DNA of 48,021 nucleotides from Ruminococcus sp. (GTDB taxonomy: Bacteria; Bacillota; Clostridia; Oscillospirales; Ruminococcaceae), in the NCBI GenBank assembly GCA_021200415.1, contig JAJQGO010000009.1:1-48021 (forward strand). Reading direction: 5' to 3'. A model generated the notes under the pieces. That model did no database searches and was not told where the DNA came from. It saw nothing but the letters and a program-made list of their open reading frames with translations. The number at the start of each line of letters is the position of its first letter. Position 1 is the stretch's first letter. Shown here one piece after another: positions 25,612 to 35,263 of the stretch. The position numbers were made by a program, and so were the translations under genes.

Positions 25612-26240
25612 CACAGATTCTCCTCTATCAATTTAATAAGCTTTTCGATTTCCTGATGTCTGAGCTTGAGGCTCACGGTATTTGCAATAAGTCTTGCGGA
25701 GATAGGAGCAACATCCTCGATGACTTCAAGTCCGTTTTCCTTGAGAGTTGTTCCCGTTTCAACAATATCTACAATACCGTCCGCAAGCTCCAGCAGCGGC
25801 GCAAGCTCAACCGAGCCTTCGATTTTTATTATTTCGGTATCCATATTCTTTGTTTCAAAGAAGCTTCGGGCAACATTGGGATATTTCGTTGCAATTGTCT
25901 TTATTCCGTAGCCGCTGTAGAAATCCGTGCCCTTTTTTGCCGCAAGAGCAAATTTGCATTTCCCGAAGCCGAGATCCACAAGCTCAAAGAATTTTCCGTT
26001 CATTTCCATTATGGTGTCCTTGCCCACAACGCCTAAATCGCACACGCCATGCTCCACGTAGGTTATAACGTCGTTCGCCTTTGCAAGAACAACCTCAAGA
26101 TTCGCGTCGGGCACGGGGAGAATCAATTTTCTGCCCTTTTCACGTACCGCTGTGCAGTCAAATCCTGTTTTTTCAAGAAGTCCTACGGTATCCTTTTCAA
26201 GTCGTCCCTTTGTAAGGGCAATTCTTATGGGTTTGCTCAT
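25611..26240 (-). CDS. hisG: ATP phosphoribosyltransferase, short form
   Basis: HisG condenses ATP and PRPP, the first and feedback-regulated step. At 209 residues it is the short form (HisG-S), lacking the C-terminal regulatory ACT-like domain, and it needs HisZ, encoded directly upstream. Seen: RIALTKGRLEKDT at the start, LGVVGKDT near 71, and the PRPP loop IVDIVETGTTLKENGL near 155. Starts 4 bases inside the hisZ end. Confidence 0.97.
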   Translation of the reverse strand: MSKPIRIALTKGRLEKDTVGLLEKTGFDCTAVREKGRKLILPVPDANLEVVLAKANDVITYVEHGVCDLGVVGKDTIMEMNGKFFELVDLGFGKCKFALAAKKGTDFYSGYGIKTIATKYPNVARSFFETKNMDTEIIKIEGSVELAPLLELADGIVDIVETGTTLKENGLEVIEDVAPISARLIANTVSLKLRHQEIEKLIKLIEENL

Positions 26241-27442
26241 GCAAGCACCTCCGTTTTATTGTCGTTTTCATCGTCAACTATTATTATTTTCGGGATTCGC
26301 TTTTCCTTGGCATATTCTCTGACAGTATCAATATCCTCAAACATTGCGTTTTCAACTGTCAAGCCCTCGCTGCGCAGCTCCTGAGCTTTTTTGATTGCGC
26401 TGACCTCGCTTCCGGCTTCGGCAAATATAATAACATCGGCACATGGCATTTCAACAGGAACGCCGCTTTTTGCGATAACCTTTGCCACAGCATCGATATT
26501 TACCGCAAATCCGACAGCAGGAACGTCATATCCGAATTCCGAAATCAGCTTATCATAGCGTCCGCCTGAAATCACTTCTCTGCCGTGCCCCTGAAGGTAG
26601 CCTTTAATTATAATGCCCGTGTAATAGTCGGTTTTGTTGACGAGTCCCAGATCCACGGTTATTTCTCCATCATCGCCGCAAATTTCCGAAGCGTCGCAGT
26701 ATATAGCTTTAAGCTCATCAAGGATTGCCTTGATTTTTTCATCGGGCATGAGCTGCTGTGCCTTGTCAAATACCTCGATTCCTCCGAATAATCCCGGAAG
26801 CACCTTCAATGCGTTTGTTACAAAGCTGTTTCCCAGCGTGTCAAGCAAATCGTTAAGCGCAGGGAAATTTTTAGCTTCAATGAGCTGCCTGATTTCCTCC
26901 TTCTGAGCATCGGAAATTTCAAGACGGCTTACAAGCTCCTTGAAAATGCCGATATGACCAAGCTCGAGGGAAAATTTCATTCCAAAGGATTTCAATGCGC
27001 TTACAGCTGTGGAAATCACCTCAAGATCGGCAATTTTCAGCTGCGATCCGATTAGCTCGATTCCTGCCTGAGCAATTTCATCGCTTCGTCCTTTAAGCGC
27101 AGGCTCTGTTCTATAGACGGTCTGATTATAGCAAAGCTTCAGCGGAAGAAGAGCGTCCTTAAGCCTTGTTGCGACAACTCTCGCAATGGGCATTGTGGAA
27201 TCGGGACGAAGCACGAGAAGTCTGCCCTTGCTGTCGGTAAGCTTATACAAATTCTTCTGCGGAAAATAGCGGGAATTCAGATTGAATACATCGTAAAATT
27301 CAAGCCCCGGAGTTATCATTTCGTTGTATCCGCCGCTTTTGAAAATGCTGCGGAGAGAGCTTTCAATATTTCGTCTTATTATACATTCCTCCAAAAGAAG
27401 ATCCTTCGTCCCCTCCGGAGTAATAAGGTCATAATTTCTCAT
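26237..27442 (-). CDS. hisZ: ATP phosphoribosyltransferase regulatory subunit
   Basis: HisZ is a paralogue of histidyl-tRNA synthetase without charging activity; it forms a hetero-octamer with short HisG and gives histidine feedback control. The start at 27442 (MRNYDLITPEGTKDLL) has TGGAGG in front; 401 residues. Synthetase-like motifs 2 and 3 are recognisable (LLVLRPDSTMPIARVVATR; SGGRYDKLISEFG). The HisS anticodon-binding domain is reduced. It is first in the operon; the leader is only about 40 bases and has no T-box. Confidence 0.95.
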   Translation of the reverse strand: MRNYDLITPEGTKDLLLEECIIRRNIESSLRSIFKSGGYNEMITPGLEFYDVFNLNSRYFPQKNLYKLTDSKGRLLVLRPDSTMPIARVVATRLKDALLPLKLCYNQTVYRTEPALKGRSDEIAQAGIELIGSQLKIADLEVISTAVSALKSFGMKFSLELGHIGIFKELVSRLEISDAQKEEIRQLIEAKNFPALNDLLDTLGNSFVTNALKVLPGLFGGIEVFDKAQQLMPDEKIKAILDELKAIYCDASEICGDDGEITVDLGLVNKTDYYTGIIIKGYLQGHGREVISGGRYDKLISEFGYDVPAVGFAVNIDAVAKVIAKSGVPVEMPCADVIIFAEAGSEVSAIKKAQELRSEGLTVENAMFEDIDTVREYAKEKRIPKIIIVDDENDNKTEVLA

Positions 27443-27489
27443 AAATACCTCCAATATCATCAGATACTTTAGTGTGCTAACATGATAAC

Positions 27490-27518
27490 ATAATACCATA
27501 TTAACATAATGAAGTCAA
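27490..27518 (-). promoter_or_regulatory. Sigma-A promoter of the his operon
   Basis: On the - strand TTGACT (27518-27513) and TATTAT (27495-27490) are 17 bases apart. The -35 box begins 2 bases after the polC stop codon. No terminator is seen between polC and hisZ, so polC transcripts may run into the his genes. Confidence 0.75.
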
Positions 27519-27519
27519 G

Positions 27520-30500
27520 CTAAAAGAAAGACATTTGCGAAGAATCGGGCAAATCGCCTAACGCGCCAATGGATTTCAACAGCTCTATTGTTGTCTTTGA
27601 CGCACCGCTCATGTTCTGGAATTCCTCAATGGAAATGAATCCGCCCTTTTGGGCAGCTTCATAAAGTCCGGATGCGACCGATTCGCCCACACCGCTGATT
27701 GCTCCGAAGGGAATACGTATTTTTCCGTCCTCTATCAGATATTTCGTCGCGTGGGATTTATATAAATCAACCGGAAGAAATTCATATCCCCGTGAAAGCA
27801 TTTCATTTGTAATCAGAAGTATATCGTACAAATCGCTTTCCTTTTTGGAACGGTCGTTTCCAAGTGATTTCAGCTCGTCAATTTTAGCGCGGACAGCATC
27901 TTTTCCCCTGACTGCAAGCTCGGCGTCGAAATCCTCGCCCCTGACCGTAAAAAATGTAGCGTAAAATTCCAGCGGTCTGTGCAGCTTGAACCAGCCCAGC
28001 TTTATTGCCGCAATAACATATGCCGCAGCGTGAGCCTTCGGGAACATATATTTTATTTTCAGACAGCTTTCGATATACCAGTCGGGCACGTCATGATCCC
28101 TGAGCATTTGTATACGCTCCGGAGTAAAGGTTTTCGGGGCTTTTCCCTTTCGGGTATCCTCCATAATCTGAAACGCCTCTTTCGGCTCGACATTTTTATA
28201 AAGCAGATATGTCATAATGCTGTCACGTGTACCGATTACCTCGGAAATGGTACACGTTCCGTTATCAATAAGGTCTTTGGCGTTGCCAAGCCATACGTCC
28301 GTACCGTGGGAAAGTCCCGATATTTGCAGAAAGTCGCTGAATTTAGTCGGCTTTGCGTCAAGGAGCATCTGAATTGTAAATCCCGTTCCCATTTCGGGTA
28401 TTCCAAGACTTCCCGTCTGGCAGTAGATTTCTTCGGGTGTAACGCCAAGCACATCGCAGTTCGTACACATTCTTATAACGTCCGGATCAGATGTGGGAAC
28501 ATCCTTGATTTTCAGTCCCGTCATATCCTCAAGATGCTTATACAGTGTCGGAACAACGTGTCCAAGCTCGTCAAGCTTCAGGATAGTGTCGTGGAGAGAG
28601 TTGAAGTCAAAATGTGTAGTAATAATTCCCGAATCGGTGGAATCGGCAGGGTGCTGAACCGGAGTAAAATCATATACGTCATAATCTGACGGAACAACTA
28701 CCATTCCTCCCGGGTGCTGACCCGTTGTACGCTTGATGCCTGTACAGCCTATCGCAAGACGATTCATTTCCGAAGCGTTCAGCGTTATGTTGTTTTCCTC
28801 ACAATATTTTTTCACGAATCCATATGCCGTTTTATCCGCAACAGCGGAAATTGTTCCCGCCTTGAACACGTTGGATTTGCCAAACAGCTCCTCAGTGTAG
28901 CGGTGAGCGTAGAACTGGTATTCGCCGGAAAAATTAAGGTCAATATCAGGCGCTTTATCTCCGTCAAATCCGAGAAACGTTTCAAAGGGAATATCATGGC
29001 CGTCCCTGTTCATATCAGCTCCGCAGTCGGGACATTTTTTCGGCGGCAGATCAAATCCCGAGCCGTATTTTCCGTCAAGGAGAAATTCACTGTGCCTGCA
29101 ATTGGGGCAGATATAATGCGGCGGCAGCGGATTTACCTCCGAAATTCCCGCCATAGACGCAACAAATGACGAACCGACCGAGCCTCGTGAGCCTACATGA
29201 TAGCCGTTTTCCTCGGAATTCCACACAAGCTTCTGGGCAATGATGTAAAGCACCGAGAATCCATGCTTTATAATTGAGGAAAGCTCACGGTTCAGACGCT
29301 TTTCAACAAGCTCCGGCAGCGGATCTCCGTATATTTCACGCGCCCTTTCATTTGTTATGCGTGTCAGCTCCTCCTCAGCTCCGTCAATCGTGGGAGTAAA
29401 TGTTCCCTTCGGTATGGGGCGGACATCTTCTATCATATCGGCTATCATATTTGTATTTGTTATGACGACCTCTTTTGCCTTTTCATCGCCGAGATATTCA
29501 AAGCATCCAAGCATTTCCTCCGTAGTGCGGAAATAAAGAGGCGGCTGAAATTCTGCATCCTTGAAGCCCATGCTTGCCAAAAGAATCTTCCTGTAAACGG
29601 CATCCTTCGGATCAATAAAATGCACGTCGCACGTTGCGCAGACGGGTATGTTCAGTTTTTCGCCAAGCTCAACAATGCGTCTGTTGTATTCCCTGAGATC
29701 ATCATCGTTTTCAGCCGTTCCCTCCCGAACCATAAAGGCGTTATTTTCAATTGGCTGAATTTCAAGATAATCGTAAAATTTCGCGAGATGCTCTATTTCC
29801 TCTTCCGATTTGTTATCGACAATCGCACGGAAAAGCTCCCCCGATTCACAGGCGCTTCCGAAAATAAGTCCCTCACGGTGAGCCTGCAATACGGATTTCG
29901 GAATAAGAGGCTTTTTGTAAAAATAATCAATGTGACTGTAGGAAACAAGCCTGTAAAGATTTTTCAAGCCTGCCTGATTACGCACAAGAATTATCTGGTG
30001 ATATGATTTCAGCTTCTTTACATCAATTGAACCTGCCTTGTAGTTAAGCTCCTCGACCTTTTTCAAATCCTTATCATTGATAAGGCGGCTTACAAGCTCT
30101 ATGTAAATTTTCGCAAGCATAAGAGCATCGTCGGAGGCGCGGTGATGCTCAAATTTTCCCAGCTTAAGCTGCTTTGCCACATAATCCAGCTTATGACGTC
30201 CCATTTCAGGCAGCATACACTTACAAAGAATGAGCGTATCAAGCCAGTTGTATTTGAAGCTTATGCCGCTGCGTTTGCAGGCTTCATTTATAAATGATGT
30301 GTCAAAATTCGCGTTATGGGCGGCAAGTATAGGATTATCGCCGCAGAATTCAATGAACCTCCGCAAAGCCTCCCCTTCCTTGGGAGCGTTGGATACCATT
30401 TCATCAGTAATTCCCGTAAGCTCGGTAATTTTCTGCGGAATGGGGCGTTCGGGATTAACCATTGTGTTAAAGCTGTCCACAACCTGCATATTTTTCAGCT

Positions 30501-31845
30501 TGACTGCTCCGATTTCCGTAAGTCTGTCCTTAGAGAAATTCAGACCCGTTGTTTCCACGTCAAAAACAATAAGCTCGTCATTGACGCTTCTTTCATCAGG
30601 ATATTTCAGGATTTTCTGCTTATCGAGATCGTTGACTACATATGCCTCGCAGCCGTAAATTACCTTGAGATCCTTCGGCTTGTTATACATGGCATCCGGA
30701 AATGCCTGAACTACTCCGTGATCTGTTATAGCCATTGCCTTATGACCCCACATTGCCGCCCTGTTCAGCAGCGTTACCGCATCTGTTACGGCATCCATTG
30801 AGGACATATTCGTGTGGCAGTGAAGCTCTACCCTCTTCTCGGGATAATTATCCATTTTCGGTATTCGCTTAACCTTGATAACGGACTGAGGGGTAATTGT
30901 TATATCATGTGCGTAATTATCGTAATCCACCTTGCCGGAAACAAGGAGTGTGCAGCCGGATTTAATGCTGCTGAGCTTCATGGATTCAAATTCCTCGCCC
31001 TTGCCGAAAAGCTTAACCTTCAGCGAACCGCTGTAATCGGTTACATCAAAAACAGCAACTGATTTTTCATTGCGCAGCTCCTTTATTTCAGCTGCGAAAA
31101 CATCGCCTACAATTACAAGCCTTTCGCCAAGACGCTGTACCGCCTCGGAAATGGGAACAGGCTTTTCACGTATAGCCTTTCCCTTGACTATTTCGGCGGA
31201 TTCGGCATCAAATCCAATATCAAGCGACGCTATATCCACCGACTGTGTCGGCATGACGGAGCGTATTTCCTCCTGCTTTATCTCGTCAGCCGTTTTTTCC
31301 GGAACAAGCTGCTCGCTGTAATCGGGAAGCTCAGCTGCCATTTGCTCTATCATTTCATCATATTCGCCGGTTGAAACTGAGTCCTCACCCTCCAGCGATA
31401 CCTTGATTTTCACACCAAACTGATTATAAATCAGCTGCGACAGCTTTCCGCAGAAATTGAACTGATCGAGAATTTTCCTGCCGCCGTGACATATCTTTAT
31501 ATTCAGCGTATCGGAGCTTAACGACAGCTCGGCATCGTCAAGAAATCCGTTTACCACAGATACGTCACGCTTTAAAAGCTGTATAAGATTATTGCAGCAG
31601 CCCGGACCGAACAGCTCCGACGGATAGCGGCAGTAAAGACGTATCTTGTCAATTTTCAAAGCTGCTTCAACTGATTTTTCAAATGAAAATATATCATTGC
31701 AGTCAATTTGCTTTTGAAAATAAACATAAAAGGAAATGCTGTCCAGCTTCTGGGTATATGTAAGCTTATATAATTCGCCGTCCCTGACTGATTCGGGTAT
31801 TTCCGCATCGTATTCCTTCAGAAACTCCGTTAATTTTACATTCAT
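27520..31845 (-). CDS. polC: DNA polymerase III alpha subunit, PolC type
   Basis: PolC is the main replicative polymerase of low-GC Firmicutes. The 1441 residues match the family. Order: N-terminal domain (about 1-180), OB fold near 235-330 (VIVGDVFAAEIKELR), PHP domain from about 335 (VELHCHTNMSSMDAV), DEDD 3'-5' proofreading exonuclease inserted near 425-590 (IVFDVETTGLNFSKDRLTEIG, AHNANFDTSF, HRASDDALMLAKIY), PHP continuation, a zinc-binding motif near 915-945 (CPNCRH...CPDCGADM), the polymerase core with DIDLNFSG near 975, and helix-hairpin-helix to the C-terminus. It ends the pyrH-to-polC cluster, 3 bases after ispG. Confidence 0.97.
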   Translation of the reverse strand: MNVKLTEFLKEYDAEIPESVRDGELYKLTYTQKLDSISFYVYFQKQIDCNDIFSFEKSVEAALKIDKIRLYCRYPSELFGPGCCNNLIQLLKRDVSVVNGFLDDAELSLSSDTLNIKICHGGRKILDQFNFCGKLSQLIYNQFGVKIKVSLEGEDSVSTGEYDEMIEQMAAELPDYSEQLVPEKTADEIKQEEIRSVMPTQSVDIASLDIGFDAESAEIVKGKAIREKPVPISEAVQRLGERLVIVGDVFAAEIKELRNEKSVAVFDVTDYSGSLKVKLFGKGEEFESMKLSSIKSGCTLLVSGKVDYDNYAHDITITPQSVIKVKRIPKMDNYPEKRVELHCHTNMSSMDAVTDAVTLLNRAAMWGHKAMAITDHGVVQAFPDAMYNKPKDLKVIYGCEAYVVNDLDKQKILKYPDERSVNDELIVFDVETTGLNFSKDRLTEIGAVKLKNMQVVDSFNTMVNPERPIPQKITELTGITDEMVSNAPKEGEALRRFIEFCGDNPILAAHNANFDTSFINEACKRSGISFKYNWLDTLILCKCMLPEMGRHKLDYVAKQLKLGKFEHHRASDDALMLAKIYIELVSRLINDKDLKKVEELNYKAGSIDVKKLKSYHQIILVRNQAGLKNLYRLVSYSHIDYFYKKPLIPKSVLQAHREGLIFGSACESGELFRAIVDNKSEEEIEHLAKFYDYLEIQPIENNAFMVREGTAENDDDLREYNRRIVELGEKLNIPVCATCDVHFIDPKDAVYRKILLASMGFKDAEFQPPLYFRTTEEMLGCFEYLGDEKAKEVVITNTNMIADMIEDVRPIPKGTFTPTIDGAEEELTRITNERAREIYGDPLPELVEKRLNRELSSIIKHGFSVLYIIAQKLVWNSEENGYHVGSRGSVGSSFVASMAGISEVNPLPPHYICPNCRHSEFLLDGKYGSGFDLPPKKCPDCGADMNRDGHDIPFETFLGFDGDKAPDIDLNFSGEYQFYAHRYTEELFGKSNVFKAGTISAVADKTAYGFVKKYCEENNITLNASEMNRLAIGCTGIKRTTGQHPGGMVVVPSDYDVYDFTPVQHPADSTDSGIITTHFDFNSLHDTILKLDELGHVVPTLYKHLEDMTGLKIKDVPTSDPDVIRMCTNCDVLGVTPEEIYCQTGSLGIPEMGTGFTIQMLLDAKPTKFSDFLQISGLSHGTDVWLGNAKDLIDNGTCTISEVIGTRDSIMTYLLYKNVEPKEAFQIMEDTRKGKAPKTFTPERIQMLRDHDVPDWYIESCLKIKYMFPKAHAAAYVIAAIKLGWFKLHRPLEFYATFFTVRGEDFDAELAVRGKDAVRAKIDELKSLGNDRSKKESDLYDILLITNEMLSRGYEFLPVDLYKSHATKYLIEDGKIRIPFGAISGVGESVASGLYEAAQKGGFISIEEFQNMSGASKTTIELLKSIGALGDLPDSSQMSFF

Positions 31846-31848
31846 ATA

Positions 31849-32886
31849 TTATAATCCTTCGATTTCCTTCAGCAGCTCCGGAACTATATCCTCCTCTTTG
31901 ATTTTTCGGAGAATTTCGCCCTTCCGGAAAATAACCGCGCAGCCATCGCCGCCTGCAATGCCAATATCGGCTTCTCTTGCTTCGCCGGGGCCGTTTACAA
32001 CGCAGCCCATTACCGCAACGGTTATATCCTTTTCCGTATTTTTCAGGGCATCCTCAACTTCCTTTGCCGTCTTAATCAGATTTATCCGTGTTCTGCCGCA
32101 GGTCGGGCAGGCAACAAGCTTTACTCCGCTGCGCTTTCCTATGCATTTCAGAATGTCCTTTGCAGCCTCAATTTCACGAATCGGGTCGTCCGTAAGCGAA
32201 ACACGTATGGTTTCGCCTATTCCGTCGCAGAGGAGCGAACCGATTCCTATTGCCGATTTGATAAGTCCCATTCTCTCCGTGCCCGCCTCGGTAACTCCCA
32301 GATGAAGCGGATAGCTGCATCTTTCGGCGGCAAGCCTGTAGGACGCTATCATTTTGTTTACGTCAGATGATTTTATGGAAATTACAATGTCGTCAAAATC
32401 AAACCGTTCAAGCATTGCCGCATGGTTCATTGCGCTTTCCACAAGAGCCTCGGGGGTCGGCGAGCCGTATTTTGCAAGAAGCTCCTTTTCAAGAGAGCCT
32501 GAATTCACGCCTATTCTGATTGGAATTTTCTTTTCGCGGCAGGTATCAGCAACCTGCTTTACCCTATCCATATCGCCTATATTTCCGGGATTGATACGGA
32601 TTTTGTCAACTCCGGCAGCGGCAGCCTCAAGAGCAAGCCTGTAATCAAAATGAATATCGGCAACAAGCGGAATTTTCACTGCGGATTTTATTGCAGGAAT
32701 AAGCTTTAGCGCTTCCTTATCGGGAATTGCGGCACGGATTATCTCGCAGCCTGCCTTTTCAAGCTCAACTGCCTGCTTCACGCTGCCCTCAATATCATCG
32801 GAGCGCGCGTTCAGCATTGATTGAATATATATTTTATTTCCGTCAAGGAGACAATCTCCCACACGGACAGGTTTTACATTTCTCAT
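31849..32886 (-). CDS. ispG: 4-hydroxy-3-methylbut-2-enyl diphosphate synthase
   Basis: IspG converts MEcPP to HMBPP in the non-mevalonate isoprenoid pathway using a [4Fe-4S] cluster. I prefer ATG 32886 (MRNVKPVRVGDCLLDG), with GGAG 6 bases before it; ATG 32898 is possible. Barrel domain to about 250, then the cluster domain with Cys260 and Cys263 (ACPTCGRT), Cys295 (GCVVNGPGEA) and the fourth ligand Glu302, numbered from 32886. The 345 residues are the usual bacterial length. It acts in the same pathway as dxr two genes upstream and feeds the lipid carrier made by uppS. Confidence 0.96.
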   Translation of the reverse strand: MRNVKPVRVGDCLLDGNKIYIQSMLNARSDDIEGSVKQAVELEKAGCEIIRAAIPDKEALKLIPAIKSAVKIPLVADIHFDYRLALEAAAAGVDKIRINPGNIGDMDRVKQVADTCREKKIPIRIGVNSGSLEKELLAKYGSPTPEALVESAMNHAAMLERFDFDDIVISIKSSDVNKMIASYRLAAERCSYPLHLGVTEAGTERMGLIKSAIGIGSLLCDGIGETIRVSLTDDPIREIEAAKDILKCIGKRSGVKLVACPTCGRTRINLIKTAKEVEDALKNTEKDITVAVMGCVVNGPGEAREADIGIAGGDGCAVIFRKGEILRKIKEEDIVPELLKEIEGL

Positions 32887-32901
32887 TTTTAACTCCATTT
32901 C

Positions 32902-33954
32902 TTATCCGCCTGTAATAAGACGCAGAATATCCTGATACGTCGCGAAAATCATAATGCCGAAGAGCAGCACCATTCCCGCAAGGTGAACATATGCTTCATG
33001 CTCGGCTTTAACAGGCTTTCTGCGGACAACCTCAATGAAACAGAACAGCAGACGTCCGCCGTCCAGTCCGGGTATGGGCAGAAGATTAAAAATTCCGATA
33101 TTTATTGTTATAAGCGCAGAAATATAAAGCAGCATTATAGCCGTTTCCTGAACGCTGTCACCCTGCTGGGCTGTTTCGTTAATTGTTGTAACTACTCCTA
33201 CAGGGCCTGATATATCCTCGGCATCATATTTTCCCGTAACGAGATCACGAAGCGAAATCCACACAAGACGTCCGAGGGATACGGAATCCTTAAACGAATA
33301 GGACAGAACATTTCCGACAGTTTTGTCCTCGTAGACAAGCCCGAAATCAATTACGCCGCCGTATTTTGTATCGCCGAACTGAACGTCCTCAAGGAGAATC
33401 CTCTCGCCGTCTCTTTCTACCTCAACATCGTGAACGCTCGACTGCCCCAGAAGATAGCTCAGATCTGTGGTGCTGAGGATTTTCATTCCGTCCATTTCCT
33501 TGATAATATCACCGTGACGCAGACCGGATTCATAGCTTGACGCGTAATATTCAACCGTTCCGTCATCGTTTTTGACTCCGCTGAATCCGGATATTTCCAT
33601 AGTTGCAACCGAGCTGCTCATGCACGTCATAACAACCACCAGAACGAATCCAAGTACGAAGTTCATAAATGCTCCCGCAAACAGAACGATTATTCTTTTC
33701 CAGACGCTCTGATTCCGAAAGCTTCGGCTGTCCTCGCTGTTATCGTCCTCGCCCTCCATAGAGCAGTATCCGCCCACGGGCAGCAGTCTTAGTGAATAAA
33801 CAGTTTCGCCCTTTCCGAATTTCAGCAGACGCGGCCCCATTCCGACTGAAAATTCCAGAACCTTAATTCCGCTTAGCTTTGCGCAGATGAAGTGACCGAA
33901 TTCATGAACCGTAACAATAACCCCGAAAATAATGATTGCTATAACAATACCCAT
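32902..33954 (-). CDS. rseP: Site-2 intramembrane zinc metalloprotease RseP/RasP
   Basis: This polytopic membrane protease cuts transmembrane segments of anti-sigma factors and leftover signal peptides. At 350 residues it has the zinc motif HEFGH (His17, Glu18, His21) in the first membrane segment, a second segment near 92-112, a PDZ domain at about 115-190 (YESGLRHGDIIKEMDG), and the third zinc ligand in LLPIPGLDGGRLLF near 290-303. The final segment is AGMVLLFGIMIFATYQDIL. It lies between dxr and ispG in the conserved Firmicute order. Confidence 0.95.
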   Translation of the reverse strand: MGIVIAIIIFGVIVTVHEFGHFICAKLSGIKVLEFSVGMGPRLLKFGKGETVYSLRLLPVGGYCSMEGEDDNSEDSRSFRNQSVWKRIIVLFAGAFMNFVLGFVLVVVMTCMSSSVATMEISGFSGVKNDDGTVEYYASSYESGLRHGDIIKEMDGMKILSTTDLSYLLGQSSVHDVEVERDGERILLEDVQFGDTKYGGVIDFGLVYEDKTVGNVLSYSFKDSVSLGRLVWISLRDLVTGKYDAEDISGPVGVVTTINETAQQGDSVQETAIMLLYISALITINIGIFNLLPIPGLDGGRLLFCFIEVVRRKPVKAEHEAYVHLAGMVLLFGIMIFATYQDILRLITGG

Positions 33955-33981
33955 AGTTAAAATATATCCTTTCCGCCGGAC

Positions 33982-35136
33982 TTATTTACCTCCGGAGATT
34001 CCGGCAGTAACGTATTCTCTCGCCATTTTATCAGCCTTCATAACGTCCTCATAGCATTTTAATTCAAAGTTTTTAAAGTGTGTAACAGCAGATGAAACTA
34101 TCTCTCCTATTTCAATAAACGAAATTTCATCAGCTAAAAACGCACGGACGGCTTCCTCGTTTGCTGAATTTACAAGACAGGGATACGCTCCGCCCTTTTT
34201 TATTGCTTCTATGGCGGCTGTGAGACATTTGAAGGTTTCGTAATCCGGCTTTTCAAATGTAAGCGTTCCGTAATCAGTCAGCGAAAGCCGCTTCGTGGGA
34301 CATTCAAGTCTGTCGGGATAAAGCAGCGCATACTGAATCGGGATTTTCATATCGGGAACTCCCAGCTGCGCAATTACCGAGTAGTCATTGTACTCCACAG
34401 CCGAATGAACGACACTCTGCCTGTGAACGACAATCTCGATTTGTTCAGGCTCAAGGTCAAACAGCCACTTTGCCTCAATAAATTCAAGACCCTTGTTCAT
34501 GAGGGTTGCGGAATCTATGGTAATTTTATTTCCCATGCTCCAGTTTGGATGCTTCAGAGCATCAGCCTTTGTGACGCTGCGCAGCTCATCATAGCTTTTG
34601 CCGAAAAAAGGACCGCCCGACGCAGTGAGAATAATTTTGCTGAGCTGTGAACGCTTGCTGCCCTGCAAGCACTGAAATATAGCCGAATGCTCACTGTCAA
34701 CCGGATAAATTTTAACTCCCTTTTCCTTGGCAAGGGACATTACAAGACTTCCGCCTGCCACAAGAGTTTCCTTATTCGCAAGAGCTACGTCCTTTCCTGC
34801 GTTTATGGCGGTGAGCGTCGGGAGAAGTCCCACCATGCCAACAACTGAATTCAGAACAATATCGGACTGCTCCAGTGCGGCAATTTCGCAAAGTCCCTCC
34901 ATTCCGCACAGCAGCTTTACTGACGTATCAGCAAGACGCTTTTTAAGCTCCGGATATTTTTTCTCGCTGTAAACGCAAACGTATTCGGGATTGAATCTTC
35001 TTGCCTGCCGCTCGAGAAGATCAATACTGCTGTGGGCGGCAAGAGCTGAAATTTTAAAGTCATGCTTTTCGCATACCTCAAGCGCCTGAGTTCCGATAGA
35101 ACCCGTCGAGCCGAGAATTGAAACTGTTTTACTCAT
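33982..35136 (-). CDS. dxr: 1-deoxy-D-xylulose 5-phosphate reductoisomerase
   Basis: Dxr makes MEP from DXP with NADPH, the first committed step of isoprenoid synthesis and the target of fosmidomycin. The 384 residues are full length: NADPH fold GSTGSIGTQALEV at 8-20, NKETLVAGG near 120, metal-binding PVDSEHSAIFQCL near 145-157, LTASGGPFFGKS near 168-180 and MNKGLEFIEAKWLF near 212-226. The ATG at 35136 has GGGGAA upstream. Separated from cdsA by 127 bases containing a hairpin. Confidence 0.96.
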   Translation of the reverse strand: MSKTVSILGSTGSIGTQALEVCEKHDFKISALAAHSSIDLLERQARRFNPEYVCVYSEKKYPELKKRLADTSVKLLCGMEGLCEIAALEQSDIVLNSVVGMVGLLPTLTAINAGKDVALANKETLVAGGSLVMSLAKEKGVKIYPVDSEHSAIFQCLQGSKRSQLSKIILTASGGPFFGKSYDELRSVTKADALKHPNWSMGNKITIDSATLMNKGLEFIEAKWLFDLEPEQIEIVVHRQSVVHSAVEYNDYSVIAQLGVPDMKIPIQYALLYPDRLECPTKRLSLTDYGTLTFEKPDYETFKCLTAAIEAIKKGGAYPCLVNSANEEAVRAFLADEISFIEIGEIVSSAVTHFKNFELKCYEDVMKADKMAREYVTAGISGGK

Positions 35137-35217
35137 ATTGTAATTCCCCTTTTTGTGAGGAAAATCCTCATTTAGTTATGATTTTATGAAAATTTTTCTT
35201 ATGCTGATTAAAACACA

Positions 35218-35254
35218 AGAGGGACTACCCGTCTGTTCACGATTAGTCGCCTCT
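35218..35254 (-). terminator. Hairpin between cdsA and dxr, possible partial terminator
   Basis: AGAGGGACTA at 35218-35227 pairs with TAGTC-G-CCTCT at 35244-35254 with one bulge. On the - strand TGTGTTTTAATC follows. It lies in the only wide gap (127 bases) of the pyrH-polC cluster and could lower expression of dxr and later genes relative to cdsA. Confidence 0.45.
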
Positions 35255-35263
35255 GATAAATGC

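Noticed and set aside
27443..27489. Histidine T-box or leader peptide before hisZ
   Set aside because: The predicted transcript start leaves only about 40 bases of leader, with no run of His codons and no hairpin.
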